This document shows positions 17,000 through 26,657 of a DNA stretch of 45,306 bases, one piece after another. The translations under genes were made by a program, and so were the position numbers. The notes under the pieces are model-generated. The model worked only from the letters and a program-made list of their open reading frames with translations. It ran no database searches and was not told the origin of the DNA. Each line of letters starts with the position of its first letter. The stretch's first letter is position 1. The DNA is from an uncultured Bacteroidota bacterium (GTDB taxonomy: Bacteria; Bacteroidota; Bacteroidia; B-17B0; Aurantibacillaceae): NCBI GenBank assembly GCA_937868545.1, contig CALMMX010000213.1, positions 1 to 45,306 on the forward strand, in the 5' to 3' direction.

Positions 17000-19900
17000 A
17001 TGAAAAAAAATCTACTTCTACTATTAATTGTTTTGCAATGTTCAACTATCTTCGCTCAACGCTGGTGGGTCGGTGGTAATGGTAATTGGAGTGATGCAAA
17101 CCATTGGTCTTCAACAAATCCTGCTACACTAACAACAATTCCTTCAAGTATTCCTGGTAATGCAACGGATGTTTTTATTAATTCTGCTGCAAGCGCAGGA
17201 ATAGCAGCATTTTCTATAAATATTGATGTTATTGCTCAATGTAGGGATATAAGTACGGTTGGTGTAACTTTAGGTGGCACTCGTTCATTTTATGTTTCAT
17301 CTGGTGGCACAACAAATTCATTATTAGTATTCGGTAATTTAACAATGGATCCTTTTCAAGAGGGCGTTCCCTTAACTACAAGCAAAGGAATCAACTTTTC
17401 GTCTTTTATATCTCCACTGGTTTTAAATGGTTCAGGTAAAACTATAAATACAGGTAATATTTGGTTTAGTAACAGGCCTGTAATTTTTAATGAAGGTTGT
17501 TCGTATGTATTCCCAATAGGAAGCAAATTTATCTCGACCGTAACAACTGATGAAGCAATTAGACTTTCATCTCCAACTGGTGATTTGTATAATGATGCTT
17601 TTTCTGGTGCTACAAACTGGGCATTAATTTCGCCTTCTACCTCAGTGTCTGTTGTATTCAATGATTCAGTAAGGACTTCTGGGCAAATAAATGTTAATCA
17701 TGCTGATGTTACTTTTAAATCGGGTGTAAGTTTGTTTAGACCAGCGCCTGATTATTATGGTAATTTTGCTTTGCATTTTGGAAATGTGTTATTTGAACAA
17801 GATGTTGAATTAAACACTTTAGTTTTTTGTTATAGTGGAAATTTAACATTAGCGTCTGGTAAAAATTTAAAAGCAAAAGGTGTTGCGCGTGCTAATGCAG
17901 GTAGATGGTATATTGATATGTATAATACTGCTACAAATTTAGGTGGCTATCCTTATCCTAGTTTTACTTTTTCTAATACAACTATTAGTATTAACTCCCC
18001 AACAATATCAACAGTAGGGCAGGCTTATCCATTATGGGCTATGCATGAAAATAAAATGAGTGCATTAAATTCAACTGGATCTCAAATAACAATTACAAGT
18101 AATTATAATCCAAGTAATTCTTCTTATGCGCCTCCACAAGTAATCTTTGGAGGTTATACTTACAATAATGTAATTGTAAATAGTAAAGATTTTATACAGG
18201 TTGGTAATAACAATGTTTCACAATGTGGCGGAACTTTTAATCAATTAATATTTAATACATCAGTTAACTACTCAAGGTTAACAAATTCATCATTTGCCTG
18301 CCCTGCAAATGCCACAGGTTCAAAATTCATAATTAATAATTTATTACGTTTTACTGCTGGTAACTCTTATACTTTTGGAGGATATAGTACATCCACTCCT
18401 TTTAGTTTAATAAACGGTTATCAGAATATTATTTTAAACCCTGGTGCTGTTCATGAGGCCTTTGGAACCTGCACTAAGCCAATTTCAATTACAAATTTAA
18501 ATGCTTTAAAATATACAACTGCAGCTCAGTTAGATGCAGATTATTTAGTGTTAAATAACGTAGTTGCTACTACCACAGGTTGTGGTGCAATTTCTATCCC
18601 GAGTTCTGATTATGGAGCAAATTCTGTATTTGTAGGTGCTAGTAGTGGGTTTAATATTACCACAAAACCAGTTGCTCGTACGTTATTTTGGGTTGGGCCA
18701 ACAGTGGCATCAGTACCAGCAACATGTGTTAATCCAAATGATACAACTACTTATGGTGATTGGAACGATTCGCAAAATTGGAGCATTAATCCTTTAGCAA
18801 ATCCAAGTAATGGCCTTGGAAGAGGGGCTTGCCCTCCAAGATATGTAGATTCTGTTGTTTTTCCTGCCAATTCTTATGTTAAATTAAACAATAAATCCGA
18901 TAATTATTACTTCTGTAAAAGCATGAATTGGCTTGGCGTTGGTGAAATTACAGGTGATATAGGAAGTAATTTAAATATTTTTGGTAGTTTAAAGTTTTCT
19001 ACTCAAATGAAAAATAGATTTCAAGGAGTAACATTATTTCGAAGTTTTGAGGTCAATAATTTTATAAAACAAAATGGTAAACCATTTTTAGGTGCTGTCA
19101 AATTCATTGCCTCCAATTCTTCAACTAATCCATTAGTAGATAATTTTAATGGACCTTGTAAAGGAAAATGGCTAATAATAGACACTTTAAAAGTAGCGGC
19201 TGGTTTTCAAAAGATTTATCAATATGCCTATTTACCTTATTACGATGAAGCAATGCATGCTTTGTTTTTAGAAAGAGGTCACTTACTTACACGTGATAAA
19301 TGGAATTTATTTCCTGCAAGTTTATGGATGGGTGGTGTGAAAAGAGATGCGTGTATTCAAACTCAAACGTTAAAGATGGACTATATGTCACTTTCAAGTA
19401 ATACTTCATTAAATTTAGATACCTTAAGTTTATTTAAATCTGATGTATATATTACATCAACATCAGTTGCACAACTTCAATTAGGAGGTTTGCATATTAA
19501 TGGTCAATTAAGAACCGATCAAGTAAATACTGACTCTTGCCGTTTTATATTTACTAACCAATATAATATTTCGGCAGATGCCAATAGTAGTTATAAAGCA
19601 TTAGTAAATGCTTGTGCTCCATACCCTTTAATAAGCACATACCCTACAAGTACTGGGCCTTATACAGCCCCTTTTACAACAACACATCCTGGGTCATATG
19701 CAAGTAACAATTTGCCTTCGGCTTATTTAGGGCATGGTCAAAAATATTATAAAATTATATTTTTAGATTCAAATCCTGGTACAAGTGGTGTGGTTTCCAT
19801 GAATGGTGATACGATAAGTAACTTAATATTTAATGGAGAAGGGAATATAATTGGTGGATTTAATTTAACTAGTGGTAGTTCTCCTTCAGGCTATTTCAAT

Positions 19901-22900
19901 TTTAATAGACACGGGTATATTAAAACATTAAATGCAACAAATCCAAACTCATCATTTTATTTACGCGGAAATTATAATTCATTCTCTCACTTTTTACTAG
20001 CAGATACTGTTAGACTCAGAGGAAATAGTTTTATTTTAAACTATAGTACCCAATTAAATAATGTTGCATTAAGGGTTAATAAACAACTAAAATATTATCC
20101 AAGTAAAACACACATAGTTGACAAATCTGACACAGTAAGACTTGTTAATGCAAATGTATTGTATGCTTTAGCACCATGTGACTCAATAATAACAATTGCA
20201 GGCGTTGATAACACAGCGTTTGGATCATACAGAACACTTTATAATCAAACTAATGCAACTATTTCCAATTTACAAATTATAGATGTACCTGCTGTAACTG
20301 CCAATTTAATACATGTTGCTGGTACTAGCTCCAGTATGAATGGAGCAGCAACTGGTTGGGATATTATACCAGCTACGCCACGCTTATTAAGATGGCAAGA
20401 TAATAGCGCACCTGGACTAGCTACTAAATATAACTGGTTTGATAAAGCTCATTGGCAAAAAGCAATTGCTGGTAGTTTAAATAATAAACCCGCATTAGTT
20501 TGGACGTCTCTTGGTGAATGCCCACCAACATTAGTTGATAGTGTATATTTTGATAATACTTCTTTTAATCATACAAATGACACTTTAAGTTTGAATGTTT
20601 ACCCAAGCACTGCCAAGGTTGCAACATTTTATTGGAATGTAACTACAGCAGGAATGTCACCTGTTGTATATGCAGCGGGTTCAAGTACTGTAGCTGCTGG
20701 CTATGATGAATTTCATATTTACGATTCATTATACATTACAAATGGAGCTAATATAAAATGGCAATATAAAGGTGATATTAGGTTTAGAGGAAATGCAAGA
20801 AATGCAGCTTTAAAATTAGCAGGAATAAAGTTTTTAAGACAAGTTATTTTTGAAGCGGATAATGACAACCATGTTTGGAATATGATTGGTCTTCCAGCTG
20901 ATTCTTTAGTTACAGATTATCAAGATTTATGGGTACCACCTTATGGAGGGTATTATAATACAGTTTTTTTTAATAGAGGTAGACTAAATACAAATGGACA
21001 CAATATGAATTTAAGTAGATTCCAATCAGCTACTTCATTGAAAAGACATCTTAATTTAGAAGGTTCAATAATTACGAGTCGTCAAGTGTATCCAGAAAAT
21101 TTCATTATTCGTTATGCATCACCTGCTGATAGATTAATTACAGTTGTGTCTGCAAAAACAACTACAGTAAATCTTATAAATAAACAAACAGTATTTGGAT
21201 CCGTTTTTATCGGAGGCGGTTGGCAATATGCAAGTGTTAATTTTATAAGATTGCCAGGCTGGTCCGGAACAGCAGCCATTGATAAATCTATTTCTTCAAC
21301 TACAGAAAGTTACCCAGATACCATTCGATCAGTTAGATCAACCTCTTTAAATACTACTTTTATTATTGGATATTGGAACGACCTTACGCATGGACCTACT
21401 TCTAATTATTTTCCTCAAAAAAAATCTAGATTCGGGAAATTTGTTATAGAAAATAGTTCAAATATAAATCAGTCACTTATTAATCATGTTGACAGTTGTT
21501 ACTTTGATACGCTTGATATTAAAGGAGGGGCTTTTTTTTATGAAAATAATAAGTACAATAAATTGTTGCAATTTGCACCTGGAAAAAGTTACACATTTGG
21601 TCAATCAAAAGTACAGCATGTTGGCAATGCTTGTGAGTTTAAGCCAATTGGTAACTCATCCTTTTTTATGAGTATGCAATCAACAAGTAATATTTGTGGT
21701 AATCAAGCCTATTTAAGAAAAGATAGCGGTATAGTTTGTGGCGATTATTTGCAAATGCAAGGGATTTGGGCTGTAGGGAATGGAACAACTACACAAACCG
21801 CTTGTACTGCAATGAGATGCGACACCGCGCTGAAATCATCCTATGATGGAGTTATTGCTCCATCTGCTTTTAGCTGCGGAATGGGCTATGTTTTATCAGA
21901 TTTAGCAACTTCTGGACGTGCTCGCTTTCAAGCTGGTTCAAATGCCCAAATACCTGGTCCATTTGCGGTGCCAAATATGCAATCAAATGCTAGAGCTTGC
22001 GATGCAACTTTTCCAGCAAATACCTGGGGCTGGGAATTTTGTCAGTTACCGCCTGTGCCAAAAATAACATTGAGTATTCCATCTCAAACTATATGTGAAG
22101 GCGATAGCTTACGAGTTACATTTATTTTAGAAGGCGCTCCGCCATTTTATGGACTTAATTTTAATCAAAACACTAATTCCGGCGCATCTTATCCTGTTGG
22201 AAGTAATACAATCACAAATGTTTCGGGGAATTTATTGCCTTCAAGTACAGGGCCATTTTATAATAATTCCCCAGGTTTAATGCCTGGCGATACTTTAAAG
22301 CCTTCAAATTATTCCCTTTCAACTACAACCTTTGGAACTCCTGGAAATCCTTATTTATATAGCTTTTGGATTAAGCCAAATCAATCAACTCAATATAGTT
22401 TAGGAACAATATCAGTTGATAGATGTTTTGGTAATATTTCTCCAACAGGTACAGGAAGTTTTGTTGTTACTGTTAATAAACGACCAACAGGAGTTTTTGG
22501 AACATCATTAGTTAATCCTTTATGTAGTAATACTAGTGCAATAATAACTGGAACTGCAACTCTTACTGGTAATACTTATTATTTATACAGTGCTCCAACT
22601 GGAACTGTTGGACAGCAAATAATGACAAGTACAACAGCAGGCACATTAACAACAGGTTCATATACAACTACTGCTCTTACTACAGGTACTACAGCAACTA
22701 CTTATACTTATTATCTTGGCGTTGTTAGTGCTAATGGTTGCCAAACGTATACACGATCACCAGTTACTATAACAGTTATCCCAACGCCACAAATTACTAA
22801 TGCAAGTAGCGTCACTATTTGTTCAGGTAGAACGGTTACATTGAGCCCAATAAATACTTTTACAACAAGTGTTACAAATAATTGGACATCTACTTCTGTA

Positions 22901-25756
22901 GCTGGAATTACTGGACATAGTACAAGTGGTTCTGCTACTATTTCAGAAACCTTAACAAATACTACAACTAGTCCTTTAAGCGTTATATATTCGTATACGC
23001 CAACTGCATCAGGATGTAATGGAACTGTGAGGCAATTTACAGTTATTGTAAGTCCAAGTCCTTTAGTAACAAGTGCTAATACTGCAACAATATGTAGTGG
23101 TAGTTCAGTAAGTATTCCTTTTACTTCGTCATCTGCAAGTACGTATAGTTGGATAGCTGCTAATAATGTTAATACTACAGGTGAAAGTTTAACGGCACAA
23201 ACCACTAATACATTAAATAATTCAATTGTAAATTCTTCAACTGTTTTGCAAAATGTAATCTATACGGTAACTCCAACATCTACAGTTGCTGGATGCCTAG
23301 GTGTGGCTCAAACTGTAACGGTTAGCGTTAGCCCATTGCCAACAGTTACAAGTGCTAGCACAGCTACTATATGCAGCGGCAATGTTGTATCTATTCCATT
23401 TGCAGCCTCTATTGCTAGTTCTTATTCTTGGATAGCATCAAACAACGTGAATGTTACAGGTGAAAGTTTAACTACACAAACTACAAATACATTAGTTAAT
23501 ACTTTGGTTAATACAAGTGCAGTAACACAACAAGTAATTTATACAGTAACTCCAGTAAGTACAGCTGGTTCTTGTACTGGAATTGCTCAAACGCTTACTG
23601 TATCGGTTAATCCACTACCAATTGTAACTGCCAATGCTAGTAATACATTAACTTGTTTAGGTACAACAGCAACATTAACTGCAGGTGGTGCAAATACTTA
23701 TACATGGACATCAGGCCCTGTTTCAAGTACATATACTACAAGTACTGCGGGAACTTATACCGTAACTGGTACTAATACAATAACAGGTTGTACAAATACT
23801 AGAACTGTTTCTATTTCTGTTAGTCCATTACCAGTAGTTTTAGCAGTGGCAAGTTCTTCTGCAATTTGCTTTGGCTCAACTTCAACATTAACTGCAACAG
23901 GTGCTAACACATATACATGGGTAGCAGGTCCTGTTTCTCCTACATATACAGTTTCTTCATCTGGAATTTATACTGTTGTAGGGACCAATACAGTTACCAA
24001 TTGTAGTAATTCAGCAACCGTTAGTATCAATGTAAATTCAAATCCAACTTTGAGTGTTTTACCAGGTGGGCTATCTAATGTAAATTGTTTTGGAACATCT
24101 ACTGGTTCAATTGCTACAACAGCTAGTGGTAGTTCTGGTTATAGTTATGTATGGAGCCCAGCAATTAGTAGTACAAATACAGCTACAGGATTAAATGCAG
24201 GTGTTTACACAACAACTGTAACAGATATTAATGGTTGTAAGGCTTCAGTAACAAGCACAATTTCTGGTCCAAGTACTAGTTTAGCAATTGCTGTTGCTAC
24301 AAATACTACAGGCTGTGGTTTTTCTAATGGATCAGCTACTGTTACACCATCTGGAGGTTGGAGTTCGAGTTATAGTTATACATATACTGGTTCTTCAAGT
24401 ACTGGCAGCATTGTTACTGGAATACCAGCCGGATCATATTCTGTTACAGTTACAGATGCAAATGGTTGTTCAGTAATTCAACCATTTGTAATTTCAAATC
24501 CTTCTAGTCCAACTTTAACTGCAGTTGTAGATAATACGTTGATTTGTTCAGGAAGTTCGGCTGTGATAACTCCAAGTTTAAGTTCATCTGTTTCAACTTA
24601 TTCGTTAGATGGTGTTGCAGTTTTTGGTTCGAGTTTTACAGTTAATCCAATAACAACAACTGTTTACAATTTAGAAGCAACAGATTTAAGTGGTTGTTTA
24701 AGTAATTTAACTGCAATAACAATAAGCGTAAACGCAGTACCAACGGTAACTGCCTCTGCAAGTCCATTAACAGTTTGTTCTGGAGGTACAATTAATTTAA
24801 TTGCGAGTGGAGCATCAACTTACACATGGAGTGGTTCTGGCATCACAATATCAAATCAAAATAGTGCCAATCCTTCTATTTCGGCTCCAACGGCAAGTGT
24901 ATATGTTTATGTATTAATTGGAACTAGCCCAGAAGGATGTTTGAGTAGTTCAAGTTCGGTAACAGTAAATGTTGTTAGCTCTCCAAGCAGCAGTTTAGCA
25001 GTGTCTAGCATGAGCATTTGCCAAGGCTCAAATGCATTGTTCGAAATTTCAAATCCACAAGGTGGTGTAGTTTACACTTGGGATGCTGTTACTACTGGTA
25101 CAAATTACCCTGTTCCTACAGCAACGACTAATTTAGTAGGCACATATACTATTAATGTTAATGCGCTTTTAGGATCTGGTACAAATACGTGTACTACAAA
25201 TTCTACGGCTACAATAATAGTTAATCCAAATCCAATGGTAAGTGTAGAGCAAAGTAGTATTGAGATTTGTAGTGGTGAAACGGCACTATTAAATGTTTTA
25301 AATCCATTACCATCGCCAATTAGTTATTTATGGAGCTATAATAATACAACAGGAAGTAATGTTACTATTCCAGATATTCAAAGTGATATTGCAGGAACAT
25401 ATACAGTTTTTATAACAGATGCAAATGGTTGTAAAAACTACGCGACAGTTAATTTATTAGTAAATGATTGTGGTTTGTTTATTCCTGAAATTTATTCACC
25501 AAATGGAGACGGACAAAATGATAGATTTGAGATTATAGGTATTGAACATTTTCCAAATAATAAACTAACTATTTTTAATAGATGGGGTGCAATGGTTTAT
25601 CAAAAAGAAAAATACAATAATGAATGGAATGGGAAACCAAATGTAAATTCTGCTACTGGTAAGGAAATGTTGCCAGCAGGAACATATTTTGTGTTATTTG
25701 ATTACGGTGATGGTAAAACCGAAATCTATAAAGGATATGTTCAGTTAGAATATTAA
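17000..25756 (+). CDS. Giant T9SS type B surface protein (gliding-motility-associated C-terminal domain)
   Basis: A 2918-residue secreted protein. Signal peptide 1-19 (ending TIFAQ) is followed by three long beta-rich modules, each opened by a Trp-rich head: RWWVGGNGNWSDANHW (20-35), ARTLFWVGP (nt 18674) and PRLLRWQD (nt 20378), each followed by CPP or PG and DSVVF/DVF. From about residue 1690, Ig/PKD-like repeats take over, each opening xTICSGxxV; two adjacent copies are near-duplicates of 93 residues. Two SprB-like repeats (SNVNCFGTSTGSI; TNTTGCGFSNGSATV) lie at about 2350-2500. The C-terminus (FIPEIYSPNGDGQNDRF, ... IFNRWGAMVYQKEKYNNEWNG) is a type B T9SS sorting domain. It is therefore exported by the T9SS and displayed or released at the cell surface, probably as an adhesin. 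No SprF gene is adjacent. Confidence 0.93.
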   Translation: MKKNLLLLLIVLQCSTIFAQRWWVGGNGNWSDANHWSSTNPATLTTIPSSIPGNATDVFINSAASAGIAAFSINIDVIAQCRDISTVGVTLGGTRSFYVSSGGTTNSLLVFGNLTMDPFQEGVPLTTSKGINFSSFISPLVLNGSGKTINTGNIWFSNRPVIFNEGCSYVFPIGSKFISTVTTDEAIRLSSPTGDLYNDAFSGATNWALISPSTSVSVVFNDSVRTSGQINVNHADVTFKSGVSLFRPAPDYYGNFALHFGNVLFEQDVELNTLVFCYSGNLTLASGKNLKAKGVARANAGRWYIDMYNTATNLGGYPYPSFTFSNTTISINSPTISTVGQAYPLWAMHENKMSALNSTGSQITITSNYNPSNSSYAPPQVIFGGYTYNNVIVNSKDFIQVGNNNVSQCGGTFNQLIFNTSVNYSRLTNSSFACPANATGSKFIINNLLRFTAGNSYTFGGYSTSTPFSLINGYQNIILNPGAVHEAFGTCTKPISITNLNALKYTTAAQLDADYLVLNNVVATTTGCGAISIPSSDYGANSVFVGASSGFNITTKPVARTLFWVGPTVASVPATCVNPNDTTTYGDWNDSQNWSINPLANPSNGLGRGACPPRYVDSVVFPANSYVKLNNKSDNYYFCKSMNWLGVGEITGDIGSNLNIFGSLKFSTQMKNRFQGVTLFRSFEVNNFIKQNGKPFLGAVKFIASNSSTNPLVDNFNGPCKGKWLIIDTLKVAAGFQKIYQYAYLPYYDEAMHALFLERGHLLTRDKWNLFPASLWMGGVKRDACIQTQTLKMDYMSLSSNTSLNLDTLSLFKSDVYITSTSVAQLQLGGLHINGQLRTDQVNTDSCRFIFTNQYNISADANSSYKALVNACAPYPLISTYPTSTGPYTAPFTTTHPGSYASNNLPSAYLGHGQKYYKIIFLDSNPGTSGVVSMNGDTISNLIFNGEGNIIGGFNLTSGSSPSGYFNFNRHGYIKTLNATNPNSSFYLRGNYNSFSHFLLADTVRLRGNSFILNYSTQLNNVALRVNKQLKYYPSKTHIVDKSDTVRLVNANVLYALAPCDSIITIAGVDNTAFGSYRTLYNQTNATISNLQIIDVPAVTANLIHVAGTSSSMNGAATGWDIIPATPRLLRWQDNSAPGLATKYNWFDKAHWQKAIAGSLNNKPALVWTSLGECPPTLVDSVYFDNTSFNHTNDTLSLNVYPSTAKVATFYWNVTTAGMSPVVYAAGSSTVAAGYDEFHIYDSLYITNGANIKWQYKGDIRFRGNARNAALKLAGIKFLRQVIFEADNDNHVWNMIGLPADSLVTDYQDLWVPPYGGYYNTVFFNRGRLNTNGHNMNLSRFQSATSLKRHLNLEGSIITSRQVYPENFIIRYASPADRLITVVSAKTTTVNLINKQTVFGSVFIGGGWQYASVNFIRLPGWSGTAAIDKSISSTTESYPDTIRSVRSTSLNTTFIIGYWNDLTHGPTSNYFPQKKSRFGKFVIENSSNINQSLINHVDSCYFDTLDIKGGAFFYENNKYNKLLQFAPGKSYTFGQSKVQHVGNACEFKPIGNSSFFMSMQSTSNICGNQAYLRKDSGIVCGDYLQMQGIWAVGNGTTTQTACTAMRCDTALKSSYDGVIAPSAFSCGMGYVLSDLATSGRARFQAGSNAQIPGPFAVPNMQSNARACDATFPANTWGWEFCQLPPVPKITLSIPSQTICEGDSLRVTFILEGAPPFYGLNFNQNTNSGASYPVGSNTITNVSGNLLPSSTGPFYNNSPGLMPGDTLKPSNYSLSTTTFGTPGNPYLYSFWIKPNQSTQYSLGTISVDRCFGNISPTGTGSFVVTVNKRPTGVFGTSLVNPLCSNTSAIITGTATLTGNTYYLYSAPTGTVGQQIMTSTTAGTLTTGSYTTTALTTGTTATTYTYYLGVVSANGCQTYTRSPVTITVIPTPQITNASSVTICSGRTVTLSPINTFTTSVTNNWTSTSVAGITGHSTSGSATISETLTNTTTSPLSVIYSYTPTASGCNGTVRQFTVIVSPSPLVTSANTATICSGSSVSIPFTSSSASTYSWIAANNVNTTGESLTAQTTNTLNNSIVNSSTVLQNVIYTVTPTSTVAGCLGVAQTVTVSVSPLPTVTSASTATICSGNVVSIPFAASIASSYSWIASNNVNVTGESLTTQTTNTLVNTLVNTSAVTQQVIYTVTPVSTAGSCTGIAQTLTVSVNPLPIVTANASNTLTCLGTTATLTAGGANTYTWTSGPVSSTYTTSTAGTYTVTGTNTITGCTNTRTVSISVSPLPVVLAVASSSAICFGSTSTLTATGANTYTWVAGPVSPTYTVSSSGIYTVVGTNTVTNCSNSATVSINVNSNPTLSVLPGGLSNVNCFGTSTGSIATTASGSSGYSYVWSPAISSTNTATGLNAGVYTTTVTDINGCKASVTSTISGPSTSLAIAVATNTTGCGFSNGSATVTPSGGWSSSYSYTYTGSSSTGSIVTGIPAGSYSVTVTDANGCSVIQPFVISNPSSPTLTAVVDNTLICSGSSAVITPSLSSSVSTYSLDGVAVFGSSFTVNPITTTVYNLEATDLSGCLSNLTAITISVNAVPTVTASASPLTVCSGGTINLIASGASTYTWSGSGITISNQNSANPSISAPTASVYVYVLIGTSPEGCLSSSSSVTVNVVSSPSSSLAVSSMSICQGSNALFEISNPQGGVVYTWDAVTTGTNYPVPTATTNLVGTYTINVNALLGSGTNTCTTNSTATIIVNPNPMVSVEQSSIEICSGETALLNVLNPLPSPISYLWSYNNTTGSNVTIPDIQSDIAGTYTVFITDANGCKNYATVNLLVNDCGLFIPEIYSPNGDGQNDRFEIIGIEHFPNNKLTIFNRWGAMVYQKEKYNNEWNGKPNVNSATGKEMLPAGTYFVLFDYGDGKTEIYKGYVQLEY
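23066..23623 (+). repeat. Two tandem 279-base (93-residue) repeats within the giant adhesin
   Basis: Copies start at 23066 and 23345 (residues 2023 and 2116). Both read VTSAxTATICSGxxVSIPF, then SYSWIAxNNVNxTGESLTxQ and a CxGxAQTxTVSV ending. A third, diverged unit begins at 23624. The DNA differs at many third positions, so the duplication is not recent. Confidence 0.8.
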
Positions 25757-25759
25757 AAT

Positions 25760-25790
25760 AAAAAGGTTGATTTTATAATCAACCTTTTTT
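25760..25790. terminator. Bidirectional terminator
   Basis: A 13-bp perfect stem (25760-25772 with 25777-25789; core AAGGTTGATT/AATCAACCTT) with a 4-base loop, A-rich on the left and T-rich on the right. It can stop both the giant adhesin (+) and the convergent PLP-enzyme gene (-). Confidence 0.85.
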
Positions 25791-25795
25791 ATATA

Positions 25796-26647
25796 TTAAA
25801 CATTTAATTTATATCTACTTTCATAGCCTAAGTTACCTTGTAGCCCACCCGAATGTATTATTAAAGGTTTATCTTGTGATGTTATTTGGCCTTTATCAAT
25901 TAGATTAAATACTGCAAAACACAATTTAGATGTATACACATAATCTAACGGTATATTGCTTGTGATTTCAAAATTTGATTTAAAACTTAACAGTTCACTT
26001 GTATGTTTTGCGTAACCACCAAAATGATAGTGGTTTAAAATAGTTGCATTTAATTTATCAGTGGCAGCTTCATATTTTAAAACATTAATTCCAAAGAGTT
26101 TCTGATTGGAGTGTAAAGAGTTTGCTATCCCTTTAAATGTTGCTCCTGTTCCGCAAGCACAAAAAACCGTATTGTATTTATTAGTTTCTATAGATAATAT
26201 TTCTTCACAACCTTTTATTCCTAATTCATTATTTCCACCTTCTGGTACTATAAAATATTCAGGATATTTATTTTGTAATTCATTTAAATATTCTTCAGAA
26301 TCTTTTTGTTTATATAAGCTTCTACTCACAAAAATAAACTGCATGCCATTTTTTTGTGCTTCTATTAATGTATGATTTTCCTCTGTAACTTCATCACCAC
26401 GAATAATACCTATGCATTTTACATTAGCTAATTTACAAGCAAATGCAGTGGCTGCTATGTGATTAGAATAGGCTCCTCCAAATGTTATAATTCCTTTTTT
26501 ACCTTCTAATTGTGCTTGAATTATATTATATTTTAGCTTAAACCACTTGTTCCCAGAAACTTCGGGGTGAATTAAATCCAATCTAAGCACTCCAATATCT
26601 ATTCCGTTATAGTTTATAGTATTTATTATTGGATTATATGTTATCAC
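25796..26647 (-). CDS. PLP-dependent ACC deaminase / D-cysteine desulfhydrase family enzyme
   Basis: A 283-residue fold-type II PLP enzyme. The cofactor Lys is K37 in PEVSGNKWFKLKY, aligned with the GNKxRKLEY motif of the family. ITFGGAYSNHIAATAF (substrate/phosphate loop) and CACGTGATFKGI (PLP-phosphate loop) are present, as is IIHSGGLQGNLGY near the C-terminus. The protein is about 40-50 residues shorter than characterised ACC deaminases and D-cysteine desulfhydrases, as is common in Bacteroidota members. The substrate (D-cysteine, ACC or another small amino acid) cannot be told from sequence. It is separated by 10 bases from the porin gene upstream and is probably cotranscribed with it. 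Confidence 0.88.
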   Translation of the reverse strand: MITYNPIINTINYNGIDIGVLRLDLIHPEVSGNKWFKLKYNIIQAQLEGKKGIITFGGAYSNHIAATAFACKLANVKCIGIIRGDEVTEENHTLIEAQKNGMQFIFVSRSLYKQKDSEEYLNELQNKYPEYFIVPEGGNNELGIKGCEEILSIETNKYNTVFCACGTGATFKGIANSLHSNQKLFGINVLKYEAATDKLNATILNHYHFGGYAKHTSELLSFKSNFEITSNIPLDYVYTSKLCFAVFNLIDKGQITSQDKPLIIHSGGLQGNLGYESRYKLNV

Positions 26648-26657
26648 AAAATTTAAT

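Noticed and set aside
22711..23205. Minus-strand frame of 164 codons
   Set aside because: It is antisense to the Thr/Ser/Val-rich repeat region of the giant adhesin; its hydrophobic composition is a by-product of that codon bias.
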